Part shown: one piece after another, positions 38,787-52,179 of the stretch
How positions within the stretch are numbered: position 1 is the first letter of the stretch
Layout of the letters: every line of letters begins with the position of its first letter
Source: Campylorhamphus procurvoides
Taxonomy: Eukaryota; Chordata; Aves; Passeriformes; Dendrocolaptidae
Direction of reading: 5' to 3'
DNA length: 64,000 nucleotides
Assembly (NCBI GenBank): GCA_013396655.1
Contig: WBMV01008229.1
Coordinates: forward strand, 80,699 to 144,698
The notes under the pieces: generated by a model
Told to the model about the DNA's origin: nothing
Seen by the model: the letters and a program-made list of their open reading frames with translations, nothing else
The model's database searches: none
Program-made: the position numbers and the translations under genes

Positions 38787-40010
38787 CCATTATTTAAAGA
38801 TTCTAAATGTAAAACTTAGAACTAAAAATAGAGGGTCTGGGAGGGACTTGAAAGGCAGAAATTGCTTTGAGTCTCTACTAAAATGGAAAGAAAATAAGTT
38901 GCCTTTTGATATCATAAACTTTATTTCTGCCTGGCTTCGTAACCAGACTAGGTAATCAAGTGCATTGGTCTAATTTTTGTACACTTTAAACTTTAATCAG
39001 ACTTCAGAGTGTTGCTTTCAGGCTCAGAGGCAATTACCTAGATGACTGAGATTAAATATTTGTAATTTTTGGAGGTTTACTTCAACTTTTTTTTTTTTGG
39101 CTGTGTATACTTTCTACTGCAGGAAAAAAGCCCCAAAAAACTAGTCATAGGCAAGAGCATTGCTATTTTAGTGATTTTAGGGACAGGCAAAGGGGCATAT
39201 AGAGAGCAAATACAGAATTTCCCAAGAGGGGAGGCAGTGCAGGCTGCTCTGCTAACTCCATTGCTCTATTGCCTGTTAAAAATGAGTAGTTAATTAGTGT
39301 GGAAGAACAGAGAATCTGTTTTTTAACAAAGCAGAGTAGTTTACAGCAAGGGAAGGGTTCTTGATTAATGGTCTGTGCTGTCCTGAACCACTGTTCTTGG
39401 AGGCTCTGGGGAGTCTGTCACTGCTAGCACAGGTTCAGACATATCTGACTCTTGATTGCCAGAGGGCTGCTCTGGGCTGAATGAAAATAAAATCCATTTC
39501 CTTTCAAGGGATTTCTGTACTGAAGACAACACTGTATTGCATTTCTTCTAGAAAGCTTCCTGAAGCAGTTGCTTTTGTAAATCCTGCATTTAGGTTGGGC
39601 TTTGTGCTCAAGTCTTCTGGATCTATGTTAAAGGGAGAACATACTGTCTTACTAGGCTGCTGGGCATGGTTAAGTAAAATACATGTAATCTGTGCCATGA
39701 TTGATCTTGTTAGTGTTTCTTTCTTTCAGCCCATAGAAAAAGGTGGGAATGGGATAAACCTTTTGAAAGGGGGAATCTTGTTTTGTCTGAGTGGGTAATA
39801 TGTAATATGTAATCATGCTGGCTTGGTTTTTACTGTGGTGTATGTGACATTTCTGTCCTCTCTTAGCATAGTCTTTTTTACTCCTTACTGTAGACTAATG
39901 TGCAGTACATTTTTCAAGAGTGTCCAATCTTTGTAATGGATGAATTTTGTTTTGATGACTTTTTTTTTTGTGGGGTGTGTGTGTGTGTTGGTTTTTTTGC
40001 TGGCTTGTGT

Positions 40011-40030
40011 GGTTGGTTGGTTGGTTGGTT
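40011..40030 (+). repeat. (GGTT)5 microsatellite in a GT-rich stretch
   Basis: Five perfect GGTT units lie within a longer GT/T-rich stretch (about 39968-40038) that also contains a (GT)n run. Confidence 0.9.
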
Positions 40031-40206
40031 TGGTTTTTTCCACTTCAGTTGCAGTTTTAGTTTTTATCACTCAGTTTCTCCACTGTGCAGATGGCCAAAA
40101 TGTTGGAATTCCTTTTGCTTTGTAGTGTGTAGAATGTATAGGGAGATCTTTGAGAAAATGTATAGCACCCTGCCACTGTATTTATCATAGAATGGGTAAA
40201 AATTAT

Positions 40207-40236
40207 GCGTGTGTATACATATATATATATATATGT
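40207..40236. repeat. (TA/CA)n microsatellite
   Basis: Alternating GTGTATACATATATATATATATATGT sequence, 280 bp before the antisense LTR. Confidence 0.8.
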
Positions 40237-40516
40237 AGGAGCAAAAATACAAGTATAAAACTACAATGTTAAAATTGGGTAAGTCTGGTTGGCTTGCTAA
40301 TGCTCTGACCTTTTTGACGTAGCCAGGAATGCATAATTCTTCTGTTGCTGCAGAGGCAGCCTTTTATGATATGTAGATAATGAGGAGCTTGGAATACTTG
40401 GGATGTAAGACTTACAGTGAGGGTACCTAGAGTCTTCTTTTGTAGGAAAAGGGGGCAGAGGTTCATTTTCATAAATACTTTTTGTATTTTTGTATTTTTT
40501 TTTGTATTCTTTTTTT

Positions 40517-41363
40517 TGGTCACAGTTTAAAACAAAACTAAGATGTCCATCTGGACTAGGAAGAGGGCCTCTTCCCAAAAAACCACTACAACCTTTGAAA
40601 TTAAGAGACTTTAATCAGAAAATGTAGATAAAAGGATAACAATTCTTTACTACAAATATATATATGTATAGCCAAAAAGCCAGAAGAGAACAAACAGCAA
40701 CACTTGTAACCAACACTTTCAAACAAATCAAATCCTCTATTTGCCCCTTCAGTACAGTTACATTTACAGACAGCAGGAGGTGATGCTGCACCTTGGGAGG
40801 CAGCGGCGGCAGCAACTCACGGCTTTAACGAGGGCAAGACAGGGGCAGGGAGAGGCGGTGGCTCTGAAACTCATGTGGAAATGGCAGCCACAGGGACGGG
40901 CTGAAAACTTTCTCCCGGGCAATGTAAGGACCCTCTTCCTGTCCTTTGTCCGAAGGCACTGGGGGGGGATGGAGGGCTAGCAACTCCTCTGCAAGTGGCC
41001 GTCGGCCCTCAAGGAGTCTGTATGAATCCAGGTAGCGTGGACTGTTCTCTTCAAAGAACAGCACAGGGCGCGTGGAGTTAGGGGGCCAAGCCAGGGCAAC
41101 TCCCTCCAAGTGCTTCCACCAGCCCAGCAAACGGTGTCTGGCACACACAGCAGCCGGAGAAGGGTGGCAAAAACCCGGAAAAAACTTTCCCCACCCCACC
41201 TCCCCCAATCCTTCCCCCAGCCGTTAAGTTGGAATGCAAAGCTATCAGCCATCCCTTGGTTAGCTGATTCTTCGACCAGGTAGTGGCGGGCTGGGCTTCA
41301 GCTCCCAAACCTCTGTGTGTAAGGGAGAGAAAAAATTCCATGAAAGATTTTGAAACTAAAACA
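40517..41363 (-). repeat. Solo LTR, antisense, same family as 46972-47870
   Basis: Reverse-complementing this block gives an end-to-end match to the 5' LTR at 46972-47870: both begin TGTT..AGTTT(C/T)AAAATCTTTCATGG, share ATAGCTTTGCATTCCAAC and GGATTGGGGGAGGTGGGG, contain a TCTGATTAAAG poly(A) signal near the 3' end (TTTAAT at 40610-40615 here), and end CTTCCTAGTCCAGA...TTTTAAACTG(T/A)GAC. No internal retroviral sequence adjoins it, so it is a solo LTR. The flanks TTTTT and ATGTT show no clear target duplication. Short GC-rich open frames inside are not genes. Confidence 0.85.
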
Positions 41364-44300
41364 ATGTTAATAATACTTTTTGTGTTTTCTGGATTTTATT
41401 TTATTCTGTTGTTTATATATTTTGGTTTACCTTTTTTATCTAGTTGTCTCCTGCCTGTAGATGTTAATGACAGTAAATTGCAGTAAACCTCTCTCTAATG
41501 AGGCTATTGAATTTTTATTTAGAGGTGCAATAGAGTGAAATGCATTTTATTGTCTTTTTTTCTGCTGGACTTATTTGGTGGATAAAATGCTATCCTTTGT
41601 TACCCATGTGACAGAGCAGGTATGTCCTGGAGGCTGTCAGCTCAGGCATAGACTCAGAGATGTTTCCAGCTGGATTCTTAATTTCTGTTCCATTTATAAG
41701 AGATTGTTTTAAGCGGGAAGAAATTAATTGGTGGATGATTGATGACTTTGGCCAGTGGAAGGGAGGAGTTTACCGTGTAGAGGCTGCATGTAAAACTTAG
41801 GAGTTGGAAAGAAGTAAATTATGCTAATCAAAGGTTATATAGACGGTAGAGATGCTACACAGCAAAAGTAAATGCGTATGGTATTGGGTTTTTGAAGATA
41901 GACTTACCTCTCACAAATGAGCTGTGTGTCTATATGGAAGTTGGCTGAATATAGTGCAGAAAGAATTGGAGACAGGGTTAGACCAGATTTTTGAGGATTT
42001 TCCAAGAACAGAAAGCAAGAGAAGTACCATTTATATGTGTGGAACTGAGGGAAAATGGGGTGCTGGATTAAACAGATCTAGCTCTGAGGTGTTCTTAGGG
42101 TTCTAAGAAATTCTCATTAGTAGTGAATCTTTTACCCTGACTTAAACGTGTAAGGGCTCTCTAATAATAAAGAGAAAAGTATTTAACTTAAATTGTGAAA
42201 GCTGCACGTGAGAGAAAAAAATTTTTCTCCAGCTTACTAATGTTTGTATCACTGAATTAGAAGTTAAGTCTCTTATGAATTAATAGTTAGGATTTGTTAG
42301 TATTTCTGCATGGAAATATATTTTCTTGTCCAAGTTAGTGCATTGCTTTCAAGCTGTTTTAAGCAAAACTTTTGATGTTAATGAATAAACTTCTTGTTAT
42401 TTTTAGAATGTGTTATGTTGCCTTTAAAAGATATTAACTATTTCAGAGTTGAAGAACAAGTATCCCAAGGAGATATGAAATAACTTTGTGGAACATTGGC
42501 AAAGTTTGCAAAAGCATTCTGCTCTTTTTGCAGAAATAATTTGAACTGCAGGGTTCATTCTCCAGCACATGCCTTTTGTAGGTCCCCTCTTATTCTGCAG
42601 CTGCTTTATGGAAGTAAGGGAGCTGAGACATACGTAGAGTCATTTGTATTAAAGTCCACCACAGCTTTATCTGTAGAATATCTCCTGTAGAGCTCTTGTT
42701 TGCCATTTTTGCTTCTTAAAAATATACTCAGGAGGTAGAGTTTAATAGCAGAAGGCTCAACTGGAGGATATAGGAAAGTAACTTTGCATTCTTATAGAAA
42801 GCCCTATGTCTTACATGACTTCTCTAAATGACTCTGTTCAGGTATTTTTTAATACCTAAAATTATTAGGGAATTGCTTTTATTTTGCTGACTTTCAATTA
42901 TATGAATAATACCCTTGTCAGAAATGGAGGCTAAATTGGTGTGGACTGAGATTATAGTATCTATTTTCTTCTAAATAGTTATTCTTCGTTTTCTCTTCCA
43001 AATGTATGTCTATTCTTTAAAACAGTTTACACAACACTTAATAAGGAGTTCTTTAATCTTTATAAGGGCGTTTTAGGATTTATCTTGTCTTAGATAGAAT
43101 GGGTAAGTAAGCACACTCTTCTCAGTAAGCTGTGGAAATTATATTTTAGATAAACCAGTTGTTTTCATTAGTTTATAAAATTCGGTATTCACTGCAATAG
43201 AAATGATACTGGCTTTATTTCATAGTTTTGATAGTACTGATGTTTAATCTAAGTACATATTAATTCAGATTTTGGTTATGAAAAATATCGAAACAAACCC
43301 ATCATTTGAAAATGCATAGGTTGAAGGGCTTCTGTGCCTGCTTTTTCTAGCTGAAGAGCTGTCCCAAAAGATATGCCTACCTGTATCTGTTCTACAGGGT
43401 GTGACTTACTTCATACCTGTGGGATGATGTCAGAAAACACTCTAAAATGGATGCTCACTGAATTCTGCAACTAAACAAAAATTGATTTTAATTGTGAAGT
43501 ATGAAAAAGTGCAGAAATCTATCTTCAGTTTGGCTTTTTAATTTATTTTCTGAGTAGGACAAACTATGAATACCCTTTGAAGAAGTACAGAAAACTGGCA
43601 CCTAATCAAAGCCCTGCTTTAGTGGTTTTGTTCAATTTGTAGCTCTATTCCAAATCAGTGAGCCAATATTACAACAAACATGGGGGATTAACCTCTAAAT
43701 ACTGTAAATTGAATTTACAGTATTAATACTTTTCTGCATACATGTGATCAAAATCTTCCTTTTAAATGTGACTTTGATGTCCAAGATGAGAATTGCTCCC
43801 TGCTTGAACAAAAGCAAAGGCTTAGATGGCCATGCCACATTTAACCTAAATGATTCCATCAGGAGCTTACTGTAAATGGGGAGTCCCAGCTGGATTAAAA
43901 CTTGAGTGCACTTGTGAGCTGAAGAATTTTGAGGAAGAGAAGAGATTGAATAAAAGCAGTGTTCTTTATTTAAAAAAGAACAACAAATAATATTTTGAAG
44001 GTGTCCTTGCGCAAATTTTTAAGCTCTTGAGAAAATACCTAAGCTTGTCTGTTTAGTGGTGAACATAATTGATTCACCTTATTGCACAGAACATAACTGA
44101 ATTATGGTAGGAGCAAACATTGTCTCCAGAGATGCAAGTTTGAGTGGACATTTGAGATCCTTGCCTCCATCCAGCAAATGATGCTATTACTTCTCTTACT
44201 TCTGGTGCTTAAAATCTTACACTGGAGTCCTTCTGTGGGAATTAATGGAAACAGAGGGGAGGGTGAACTGAAGTGTTTTTTCAAAATTATTTACAGTCTA

Positions 44301-46971
44301 AATATATTTGACATACTTAACAGAATGGGTTTGTTGCTAGAGTCCAGTAATTAATGTAGTATTATTTCTTCTCTCAGCACTTTAGCTGCAGGTCTATGGT
44401 CTGCCTGCCTCCCTGTCTGTCTCATTCTCATGCTTTTTAAAATTTGTAATTTGACTTCAATGTGGAGGAATGTAAATGTAGACGTTTACATCTTCATTTC
44501 TGTTGTTTTGTCAGGGCTTCATGAGTTCATAACAAAAACTTGTTTGTGATGTGTAACATGTATCACTGCTGTTCCTCTTCACAAAGCCTGTATCTCTGCT
44601 GTGTAAGATTTCCTTACTAGCAATAGTTTACAATGATTTAAGTATTTTTTTGCTGTTTATTCTCTGATCAACTATGCCTAATGCTCTTAGATGAAGCTTG
44701 GATCAATGTATGCTGAATTAATAGATTACTGGGTGGTTAAATTGTGAGTTGTGAGCCAAGCTTTTGTACTGGTGCTTGGGTTTTCACCTGTAATTTTTTA
44801 TAGATAGTACTTTTGAGTTCTGTCTTGAGCATTTTCTTGTGCTGTCTCTTCTGTGTGTGATAGGTTTAGATAAATGCTATATTGTAATGCTGATGGTAAC
44901 AAACAGCTATTGTACTCTGCTCTCCAGAATGAATGTCTGCTGTGTTCTGTAATTACTCGGGGGTACAAGAGGACACTTGAGTTCTTAAAGTAAGCCATTT
45001 TCTGCAACTTTTCTGGATAAGTCATCCAGGCTGTCGAGAGAGCTTGTATTGTCACTTCATGCAGAAGAGTGTGATACTGGTTTATTCCAGTCTACTCTTC
45101 TCAGTTTGTCTAGCAGACTGCTTCCTGTAATGAGACTTCATACAAATTTGTGTTTCATTGTTGGTTTAGGGGAGATGTGTGAGGTGGAAAATAGGATGTA
45201 ATATTGCCAATAAGAAAGCTGTAGTTTAACTCCTTCACTGGGACTGAGTGTATATTCCTGCCTTGTTCAGACCCTGTGTCTTACTGATGTGTGGTTTCAT
45301 CTGGAAAAGTTCTGTATCAGGGAAGTTGAGCATCAAGGCGTTGGGCTCCTAATCTTCAGTGTAGTTGCTAGTCACTTTTTACTCAGTAACTGCAACAGCA
45401 TGATGGATCCATCTTCCCAGAAGCAGTCAAAGGGTGTTCAGTCCATACATTCCTTTGGTATCTTAAATCTGGGGCATTTATTTCTGTAGTACTTTGAGCT
45501 GAAAAATAACATGTGTGGGGGAAGGGAAGAATGGTTTTTGATGACATTCACATCATCTGTGTAATAGCTGGGAATTTGGGGTTCTCCATTCCAATGCTGT
45601 GTTTTCTTCCTTAGCTGTTGCTCTGTGCAAGAACTAATGGGCATCCATATGGCATGACGGATGCCTTAAAGAGACCAAAATGAATCTCATCATGGCTCCC
45701 AAAAGATAATGTGTACTCTACTAAGCAGCTATTTACAGTAAGTAATGTAGCTTCCTGAGAATCTCAGCTTCCAGGTATTTGTATCTGTGAGGGAGAGGGG
45801 ACTTGAACTTCAGGTTCTGCAGCTGAGAAATGTATGTAATCTAGTTCTTCCTCACCAACCTGGGTGGTAAAAATAAGCTGGAGATATGATTCTAAAATCC
45901 TTTAGTTACTTGGGGTATCAACAGTACTTTTTAGGGGTTTTGATACTATTTGCAGGCTTTGGCAACCTAGCAGCTAACTCAGAGGTAAAAGAGCTGTGTT
46001 GTAATGGAGTGTTGAGTGAGACTTTTTTGGTTTTGTTATTTAGTTTGCTTGATTGTTAGGTGGTGTGGGGTGTTTTTTTTTGATTGTTTCTTTTTCTCCC
46101 CATCCTGAAATAGCATGTTCCTTGTCAGACTGCTTTGTGACAGGATGAAAACAGAGTGCACTCTCTGTCTGTGATCTCTAATCACAGCAACACTGAAGTT
46201 TAGTTCTCTTGAGAAGTTATTGATGATAGGGTTGGAAATCCAATTCCTTGGGAATGCAGTTTTAAGAAGAAACTTTGGTGTTCACTAATGCAGGGAATTT
46301 GAAGCCATACAAAACTAGACTGCTCCAACAGGTGTTCATAGACCCTTAAGCCAGTAGACTGGTTCTTCAGAATATTGTCTTCTGCCTTACTTCTCCGATA
46401 GGGGAAATACAAGGTTTGACAGGGCCAGCGGATCATTTTTCATACATGGGTCCCTGCTTTTTCCAGGCATCCAAGGGCAGGGAAGCATCGTTGCTCTCAT
46501 GAGGGTGCTGAAAGGAACAGGCACTGTAGTGTTCTCCCTGTCACTGAGCACCGTGAAAGGGATGTGATGGAGAGCACTGGGAGACAGTGCTGGACAAGGT
46601 GTATTCCCTTCACAGGGACTGTCACTGTCGAGTTGTTGTTTGAAGTCACTTCTCACAGGAGTTGAGGGTATCGTGTTAGGGCACTTCTGATCTCTTCTGT
46701 AGAGATGGTGCTTTTTGTGATCCGTTTTAGAGGCAGCTGATAATGGCCATAGTGGCATATATGAGCTGCAATTGCTGCCTTTAAAGATGCCTCTGCTTTT
46801 ATTTTAGTCAAAGGTTGACCCTCTCTTTAGGGTTTATGATTCATAAATACTTCTTTCTGTTTTGATTGATTTAATCCTGTAAGTTAACAAAAGAAATGGA
46901 GAAGGCTTTTTAATAAAACACATACCGTGATGTCTGGATTTACATCCTCTGAAGCAAATAGCTAGGGCAGC
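41364..46971 (+). other. PHLPP1 intron 1 between inverted LTRs
   Basis: About 5.6 kb of AT-rich intron flanked by two LTRs of one family in opposite orientation. No exon, RNA gene or further repeat was recognised. Confidence 0.6.
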
Positions 46972-47870
46972 TGTTACAGTTTTAAAATCTTTCATGGAAT
47001 TTTTTTTTGTCCCTTACCAACATAGTGGTTTGAGAATTGGAAGCCAGAACAAGATGGCTTTTTGAAGCCCAGCCCTCTCTCTACCTGCTCCCAGAGCCAG
47101 CTAACTGTCTAAAGCCTAAACAAAGGAAGAGCTAATAGCTTTGCATTCCAACGTATTGACTGGGGAGAGGATTGGGGGAGGTGGGGAGAGAGAAGTTTCC
47201 TGGTGCTCCTTACACTTTTGTCCTCTTGTCTGCTTGGGTGCCCAGCTGCAGCCTGCTGGGCTGGTGGAAGCACTGGGAGGGGGGTCCTGCCTCGCCCCTC
47301 AGCTCTGCACGCCCTGTACTGTTCGTCGGAGAGAACAATCACCACTGCCTGGATTTGCTACAGGTTCATTGAGGGACCGGCGCCATCTGCAGAGGAGTTG
47401 CTAACCGCCAATGCTTTTGGACAAAAGACGGTGAGACGGTCCTTATACTGTCCGGGAGAAAGGTTTCAGCCCGTCCCTGTGGCTTCCATTCCCGTGTCAG
47501 CTTCGGAACCAGCTCCCCTCCTACCCCCGTCTTTGCCTCGCCCGAGCCCGTGAGTGAGTCACTGCAGCCCTTGCCTCCTGAGGCACAACATCGCCTTCTG
47601 CTGTTTGTAAATATAACTGCACCGAAGGGACAGAGGACTTGATTTGCTTGAATGTTTTGGTTACAGTGTTGCTGTTTGTTCTGTTCTGGCTTTTTGGCTA
47701 TACATTTATATATGTATTTTTGTAGTAAAGAACTGTTATCCTTTTCTCTACATTTTCTGATTAAAGTTTTCAAAGGTTGTGGTGGTTGTTGAGGAGAGGC
47801 CCCCTTCCTAGTCCAGAAGGATTCCTCACTTTTCTTGGTTGACATCTTGGTTTCTTTTTAAACTGAGACA
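46972..47870 (+). repeat. 5' LTR of the sense endogenous retrovirus
   Basis: It begins TGTTACAG and ends GAGACA, with the primer-binding site four bases later. The poly(A) signal ATTAAA is at 47760-47765, followed by GT-rich sequence. It matches the antisense solo LTR at 40517 over its whole length and, more distantly, the LTRs at 32726 and 51307. The flank immediately before it is GCAGC. Confidence 0.85.
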
Positions 47871-47874
47871 AAAT

Positions 47875-47892
47875 TGGCACCCAGCATGAGGC
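47875..47892 (+). other. Probable primer-binding site
   Basis: TGGCACCCAGCATGAGGC follows the LTR after AAAT. It resembles the 3'-end complement of a lysine tRNA with a few mismatches, the usual place and form of a retroviral minus-strand primer site. Mismatches mean the tRNA identity is tentative. Confidence 0.6.
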
Positions 47893-50030
47893 CTGAGCAA
47901 AGAAGGATAACAGTTCTTGTGTAATCATGCGAGTATTGAATTTAGGGTTCATACACACTATGCAGTACAATACACTTGTTTTTTGTTGGTACAGAATCAT
48001 GCAAAAAGGCCTGGTGGGCTTAAGCCTTCTTCACAAATTGGTTAGGAAAACTCAGGTAGCTGTGATTATTCTACAGTTCTTAATTTGGATTTATAATATT
48101 ATGAATTCAACACCTGTGGGTCTCATTTGGAATGTGTTCTCAAGGTTGTACTTCTACCCTGGTCTAACGCCTCTGGGATTTTAGTGGTAATGCTACCCAT
48201 CCTTGGGGAGAAACATGGGGAGGATTTTCTCCCAATCCTTCACCCATTCCTTCTTCAGGTCTGCTACAACAGCTTTTAGGAAGCTTAAATTTTCTCTAGA
48301 TGCCAGAGATGTCTTACTGTTTGTGGTTTGTCTGCAAGTTTGTGTCATTATGGACTAGCTTATGTATTAAGCTAGTGGCAGGGTTTTTTGAGAATACATC
48401 CAGAAGCCCACTCTAGGAGTGGGAAACCTTGAGTGGCATGGGTTGTGGGAGAACATGGGTAAGTTCTTAGAAAATTGTTCTGCTTCGGTGACATAGACGT
48501 TCACCCCTGAACAACTCCTAAACCCTATGAAAATAATGAAATCTGTGAGGGAGAGGTGCCATGGTAGATTCATGGAGAGGCAACTCATGATTGCATATGG
48601 GGCTTGGTCACTGCCTACTGAAAAGCGTTTGGTATGGTGCAGCACCTCCAGGGGTAAAAGGAAGAGAGTAAAACGTCTGATGTCATGGTGACTCAGGATG
48701 CGGCTAAACCAAGAGAACAGTCCAAGCCCATGGGAGTTGCCCCTGTCCAAAAAAGAAAATATGACACCAAATCAGTTCACCCAGTGCACGACGAGGGAGG
48801 AGTGATACCTTCAGAGATAGACCCAGAACCAGAGATCATTACTGAATTACTGTCATTTGACAGTTTCCGTAGTTTGCAGAAAGATGCTACTTGATGCCTG
48901 GACAAGCATCCTGACTTGATTGATCTGAGTTTGGGACCTTATGGGTGAAAGCTTACAACTTGATTTTGCTGAAGCCAGGTTTTTGGGATCTCTGGCCCAG
49001 GATGTGGGTATTGAACAGGTATTTCTGAGGGAATCAAAACCTCTTTCTCTCTGGGTGTGACTTCTAACGAGTGTAAGAGAGAAGTTTGTTTACAGAGGCA
49101 TCCTGCAGGAACATCATCATAAGATGACTTGGAAGACTGGAAGAAGGAATCCTACACCTGAGAGAAATGGCACTGTTAAAAGTGCTTTTTGGAAGCGATG
49201 GGCAACCCAATAGCAACCCAGAAAAGGTCAGGTGAACATCACAGATGTTCATGCCAGGGGCCAGTCTTATACTCCAGTTTTCTGGCATCCATGCATTCTG
49301 AGGGAAACCAAGAGACATTGGGCTCTGTAACTAGTAAACTCAGGAATGGTCCATGGCCTGCTACAGACCCATATCTCTGATGCAGAAGCATTGGTTGAGA
49401 GTCTCCAAGGTACTAACTACAGAGGTATAAGATGAGCAGAGAAAACTTAGAAAGGAGATTAAGGAAAGTTTCTGTGTGGCACCAGTGTGAACCAGAGCCT
49501 CTGAGGTCAGAGCCAGACACCCCCCAGCTAGAGAAAGTGGACAGGCCCCATAAACTGAGCTGTGGTATTTCGTGGTTGACCATGGAGAAGACATGAGATG
49601 GGGGGACAGCAAATCTACCTGTGCCCTAGCAGCCCGAGTCCAAGAATTGAAGGAGAGTGAAAAAAGGAATTGAGTAAGAGTTAAGTGCAGTGCCAGTTTC
49701 CCATGAGCAAGGATCTAACCCATTAGAGGGTATCTCCCAAATCTATTCACAGCAAAAAGGCTGTGATTGCCATAACCAAGACCAGTGTTAGAGCGGCCCT
49801 GTCTCTAACCAGGTTAGAGGCATGGGACAACCATGTCAGTTGGACTGTGTGGATCCAATGGGATATAGATGGGCCTTTGAAATTGCCACTATAGAGACAG
49901 GAGGGATTAAACAGTTGAATTCATTCTGTGGTCTCTCAGAGAGTCCTTCTGCTGTTGGACTGCTGAAGGTTGAGAAACAGCAGGTGCCAGTTGCCACCAT
50001 GACATACATCATCAGCAATACCGAATGAGC
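47893..50030 (+). pseudogene. Leader and gag/protease-equivalent region, broken
   Basis: This 2.1-kb stretch lies where gag and protease should be, between the primer-binding site and reverse transcriptase. Only short open pieces remain, for example 48685-48894 (69 codons, acidic and hydrophilic) and 49822-50028 (68 codons). No zinc knuckle, major homology region or DTG protease motif was recognised. Assignment rests on position only. Confidence 0.45.
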
Positions 50031-50039
50031 CATGACACT

Positions 50040-50800
50040 GTGATCCCCATCCAGAAGATGATCCATGAACTGCAGAGCCAAGGGGTGATCAATAAGACCC
50101 CTTCAACAACCCCATTTGGCCTGTGCAGAAATCTGAGGGAGAATGGAGATTGACTGTGGACTATCATGGCTTGAATGAGGTTATTTCACTGCTGAGTGCT
50201 GCTGTGCCAGGTGTGTTAGAACTTCCGTATGGACTGGAACCCAAGGCAGGGAAGTGGTACACCACTATTGACATTGCTAATGCGTTCTCCATTCCCCTAG
50301 CAGCAGAGTGTAGGCCACAGTTTACCTTCATCTGGAGGGGCGTGCAGTATCCCTGGAACCAGTTGCCCCAGGGGTGGAAACACAGTCCCACCATCTGTCA
50401 TGGACTGATCCAAGCATCACTAGAGAAGGGTGAGGCTCCATAACATCTGCAATACATTGATGACATCATCAGATGGGAGGACACAGCCGAAGAGGGTTAT
50501 GAGAAAGGGAAGAAAATCATCCAGATTCTCCTGAGAGTCAGTTTTGCCATTAGAATAAGGTTAAGGGACCTGCCCGAGAGATCCAGTTCCTGGGAGTGAA
50601 GTGGCAAGACAGATGTCATCAAATTCTTGCAGAAGTCATTGACAAGATCACAAAAATATCTCTACTGACCATCAGTCAGGAAATGCACGCCTTCCTGGGG
50701 TGTCATAGGTTTCTGGAGGATATATATCCCAGAATACAGCCAGATCATAAGCCCTCTCTATTTGGTGACCTGTAAGAAGAATGATTTCCACTGGGGCCCT
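50040..50800 (+). pseudogene. Retroviral reverse transcriptase, broken
   Basis: The 106-codon piece at 50123-50443 contains the fingers/palm landmarks YHGLNEV, YTTIDIANAFSIPL and FTFIWRGVQYPWNQLPQGW. An in-frame TAA at 50441-50443 falls just before the catalytic YIDD (50453-50464). Further downstream the frame shifts, then FHWGPEQQQAFEQIKQEI resumes from about 50785 in the thumb/connection part. The enzyme would copy viral RNA into DNA; the stops make this copy non-functional. Confidence 0.85.
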
Positions 50801-51306
50801 GAACAGCAGCAAGCCTTCGAACAGATCAAGCAGGAGATTGCTCACACTGTAGCCCTGTGGCCAGTCAGGACAGGACCAGATATGAAGAATGTGCTCTACT
50901 CTGCAGCTGGGAATAATGGTCTTTCCTAGAGCCTTTGGCAGAAGGTGCCTGTCGAGACTTGAGGGTGACCACTTGGTTTCTGGAGCTGAGGCTACAGAGG
51001 ATCTGTATTTACCAAATATATAGCCAAATATACCTCAACAGAGAAAGAGATCCTAGCCACTTATGAAGGAGTTCAAGCCGCCTCAGAACTGATTGGAACA
51101 GAAGCACAACTCCTTGCACCCCGACTACCAGTGCTAAGGTGGATGTTCACGGGACAGACTGCTTCCACACATCATGCCATTGATGCTACCTGGAGCAAGT
51201 GGATTGCTTTGATCACACAGCATGCCTGTATTCAAAAACCGAATCACCCTGGGATCCTGGAAATAATCATGAACGGGCCAGAGGGGGACAACTTTGGTCT
51301 AGCAGA
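50801..51306 (+). pseudogene. Connection and start of RNase H region, broken
   Basis: The pieces NVLYSAAG and TEKEILATYEGVQAASELIG are typical of the segment joining reverse transcriptase to RNase H. The open piece at 51131-51394 runs directly into the nested LTR, where retroviral similarity stops after GCAGA at 51302-51306. It resumes after 52184. Confidence 0.7.
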
Positions 51307-52179
51307 TGTCTTAGTTCAAGAGAGACCTAAGATATTATGCAAGCCAAGAAATAATCCCTCTCCTTTTAAATTTAGAAAACAGAACTTTAATTAGGAAAAA
51401 TATATCTAAAGGAAAAAGCAGTTCTTAACCACAACACATATATATATATATATATATCCAGAAAAAGAACCAAACAGCAACAGTCTGCAACAAACCCCTC
51501 CACCCCCGAAATGAGAAGGCAAGACAGTAAAAAGGGTCCTCTTGGCCACCCCTCAAAAGGGAATGCAGTTATATCCACGGACAGCAGGTGGCACTGTGGC
51601 ACCTCCGCTGCTGGCGGCTTGCCTTCTCCCAGGGATTGCAATTATATTTACGGACAGCAGGTGGTGATGTTGTGCCCGGCCGGCTGGGCTCTCCCTCAGG
51701 CGAGGTGGCAGGGTAGTTCCCAGGTTAGTTCCCATGAGAGGAGAAATGGAAAACAAAGGCACCAGCAATCCTGTCTTCACAGAAGCAAGGAAAACCGGGG
51801 CTTTTATCCCACCTCCTTTCCTCACGGCGAGCCTTGTAATAGGTATAATCACCCACGGATGAAAACAGTTACGTTGGGCAAGGAAGAAAAAGAACACAAA
51901 TCCAGTATCCAGTGATGCTGAGATAGTGTCTCTGTGTCCCTGTCCTCTTCGCTCCCACGACAGAACTGAGCCCCTGCCTCACGCAGGAAAACTAGAAAAA
52001 ACAGGTTTTTTCCCCTCCCAGACTTCTGGGAGATCCGAACAAAAGCTGTACTTAAGAGAGATAAAATCAAGAGACACACATCCTTTTGTATCCTCTGTTA
52101 GCCATCCCCACCACCCCAGGGCGTTGGCTCCAAACCTTTTTGGAAGGAATTTTCTCTTAGGCCTTTGAAACTCCCAACA
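51307..52179 (-). repeat. Solo LTR nested in the retrovirus, 5-bp target duplication
   Basis: This 873-bp block begins TGTCTTAG and ends CCCAACA on the + strand, so the LTR reads TGTTGGGAG...CTAAGACA in reverse. It is flanked by identical GCAGA at 51302-51306 and 52180-52184. Removing it and one GCAGA rejoins retroviral RNase H sequence. It belongs to the same broad family as the LTRs at 32726, 40517 and 46972 (TTTAAT at 51386-51391 as the antisense poly(A) signal, an AT microsatellite after it, GGCGTTGGCTCCAA near the other end). It was inserted later than its host element. Confidence 0.92.

Larger units (their letters stand above)
33085..40516 (+). other. PHLPP1 intron 1, middle part
   Basis: No exon recognised. 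Low-complexity features are a G-run cluster at 34209-34229 followed by poly-T, an A23-C-A9 tract at 38754-38786, a GT-rich and GGTT-repeat stretch at 39968-40038 and an AT repeat near 40210-40236. Confidence 0.6.

Noticed and set aside
40741..41252. Several GC-rich open frames on both strands
   Set aside because: They lie wholly inside the antisense solo LTR and have no protein resemblance.
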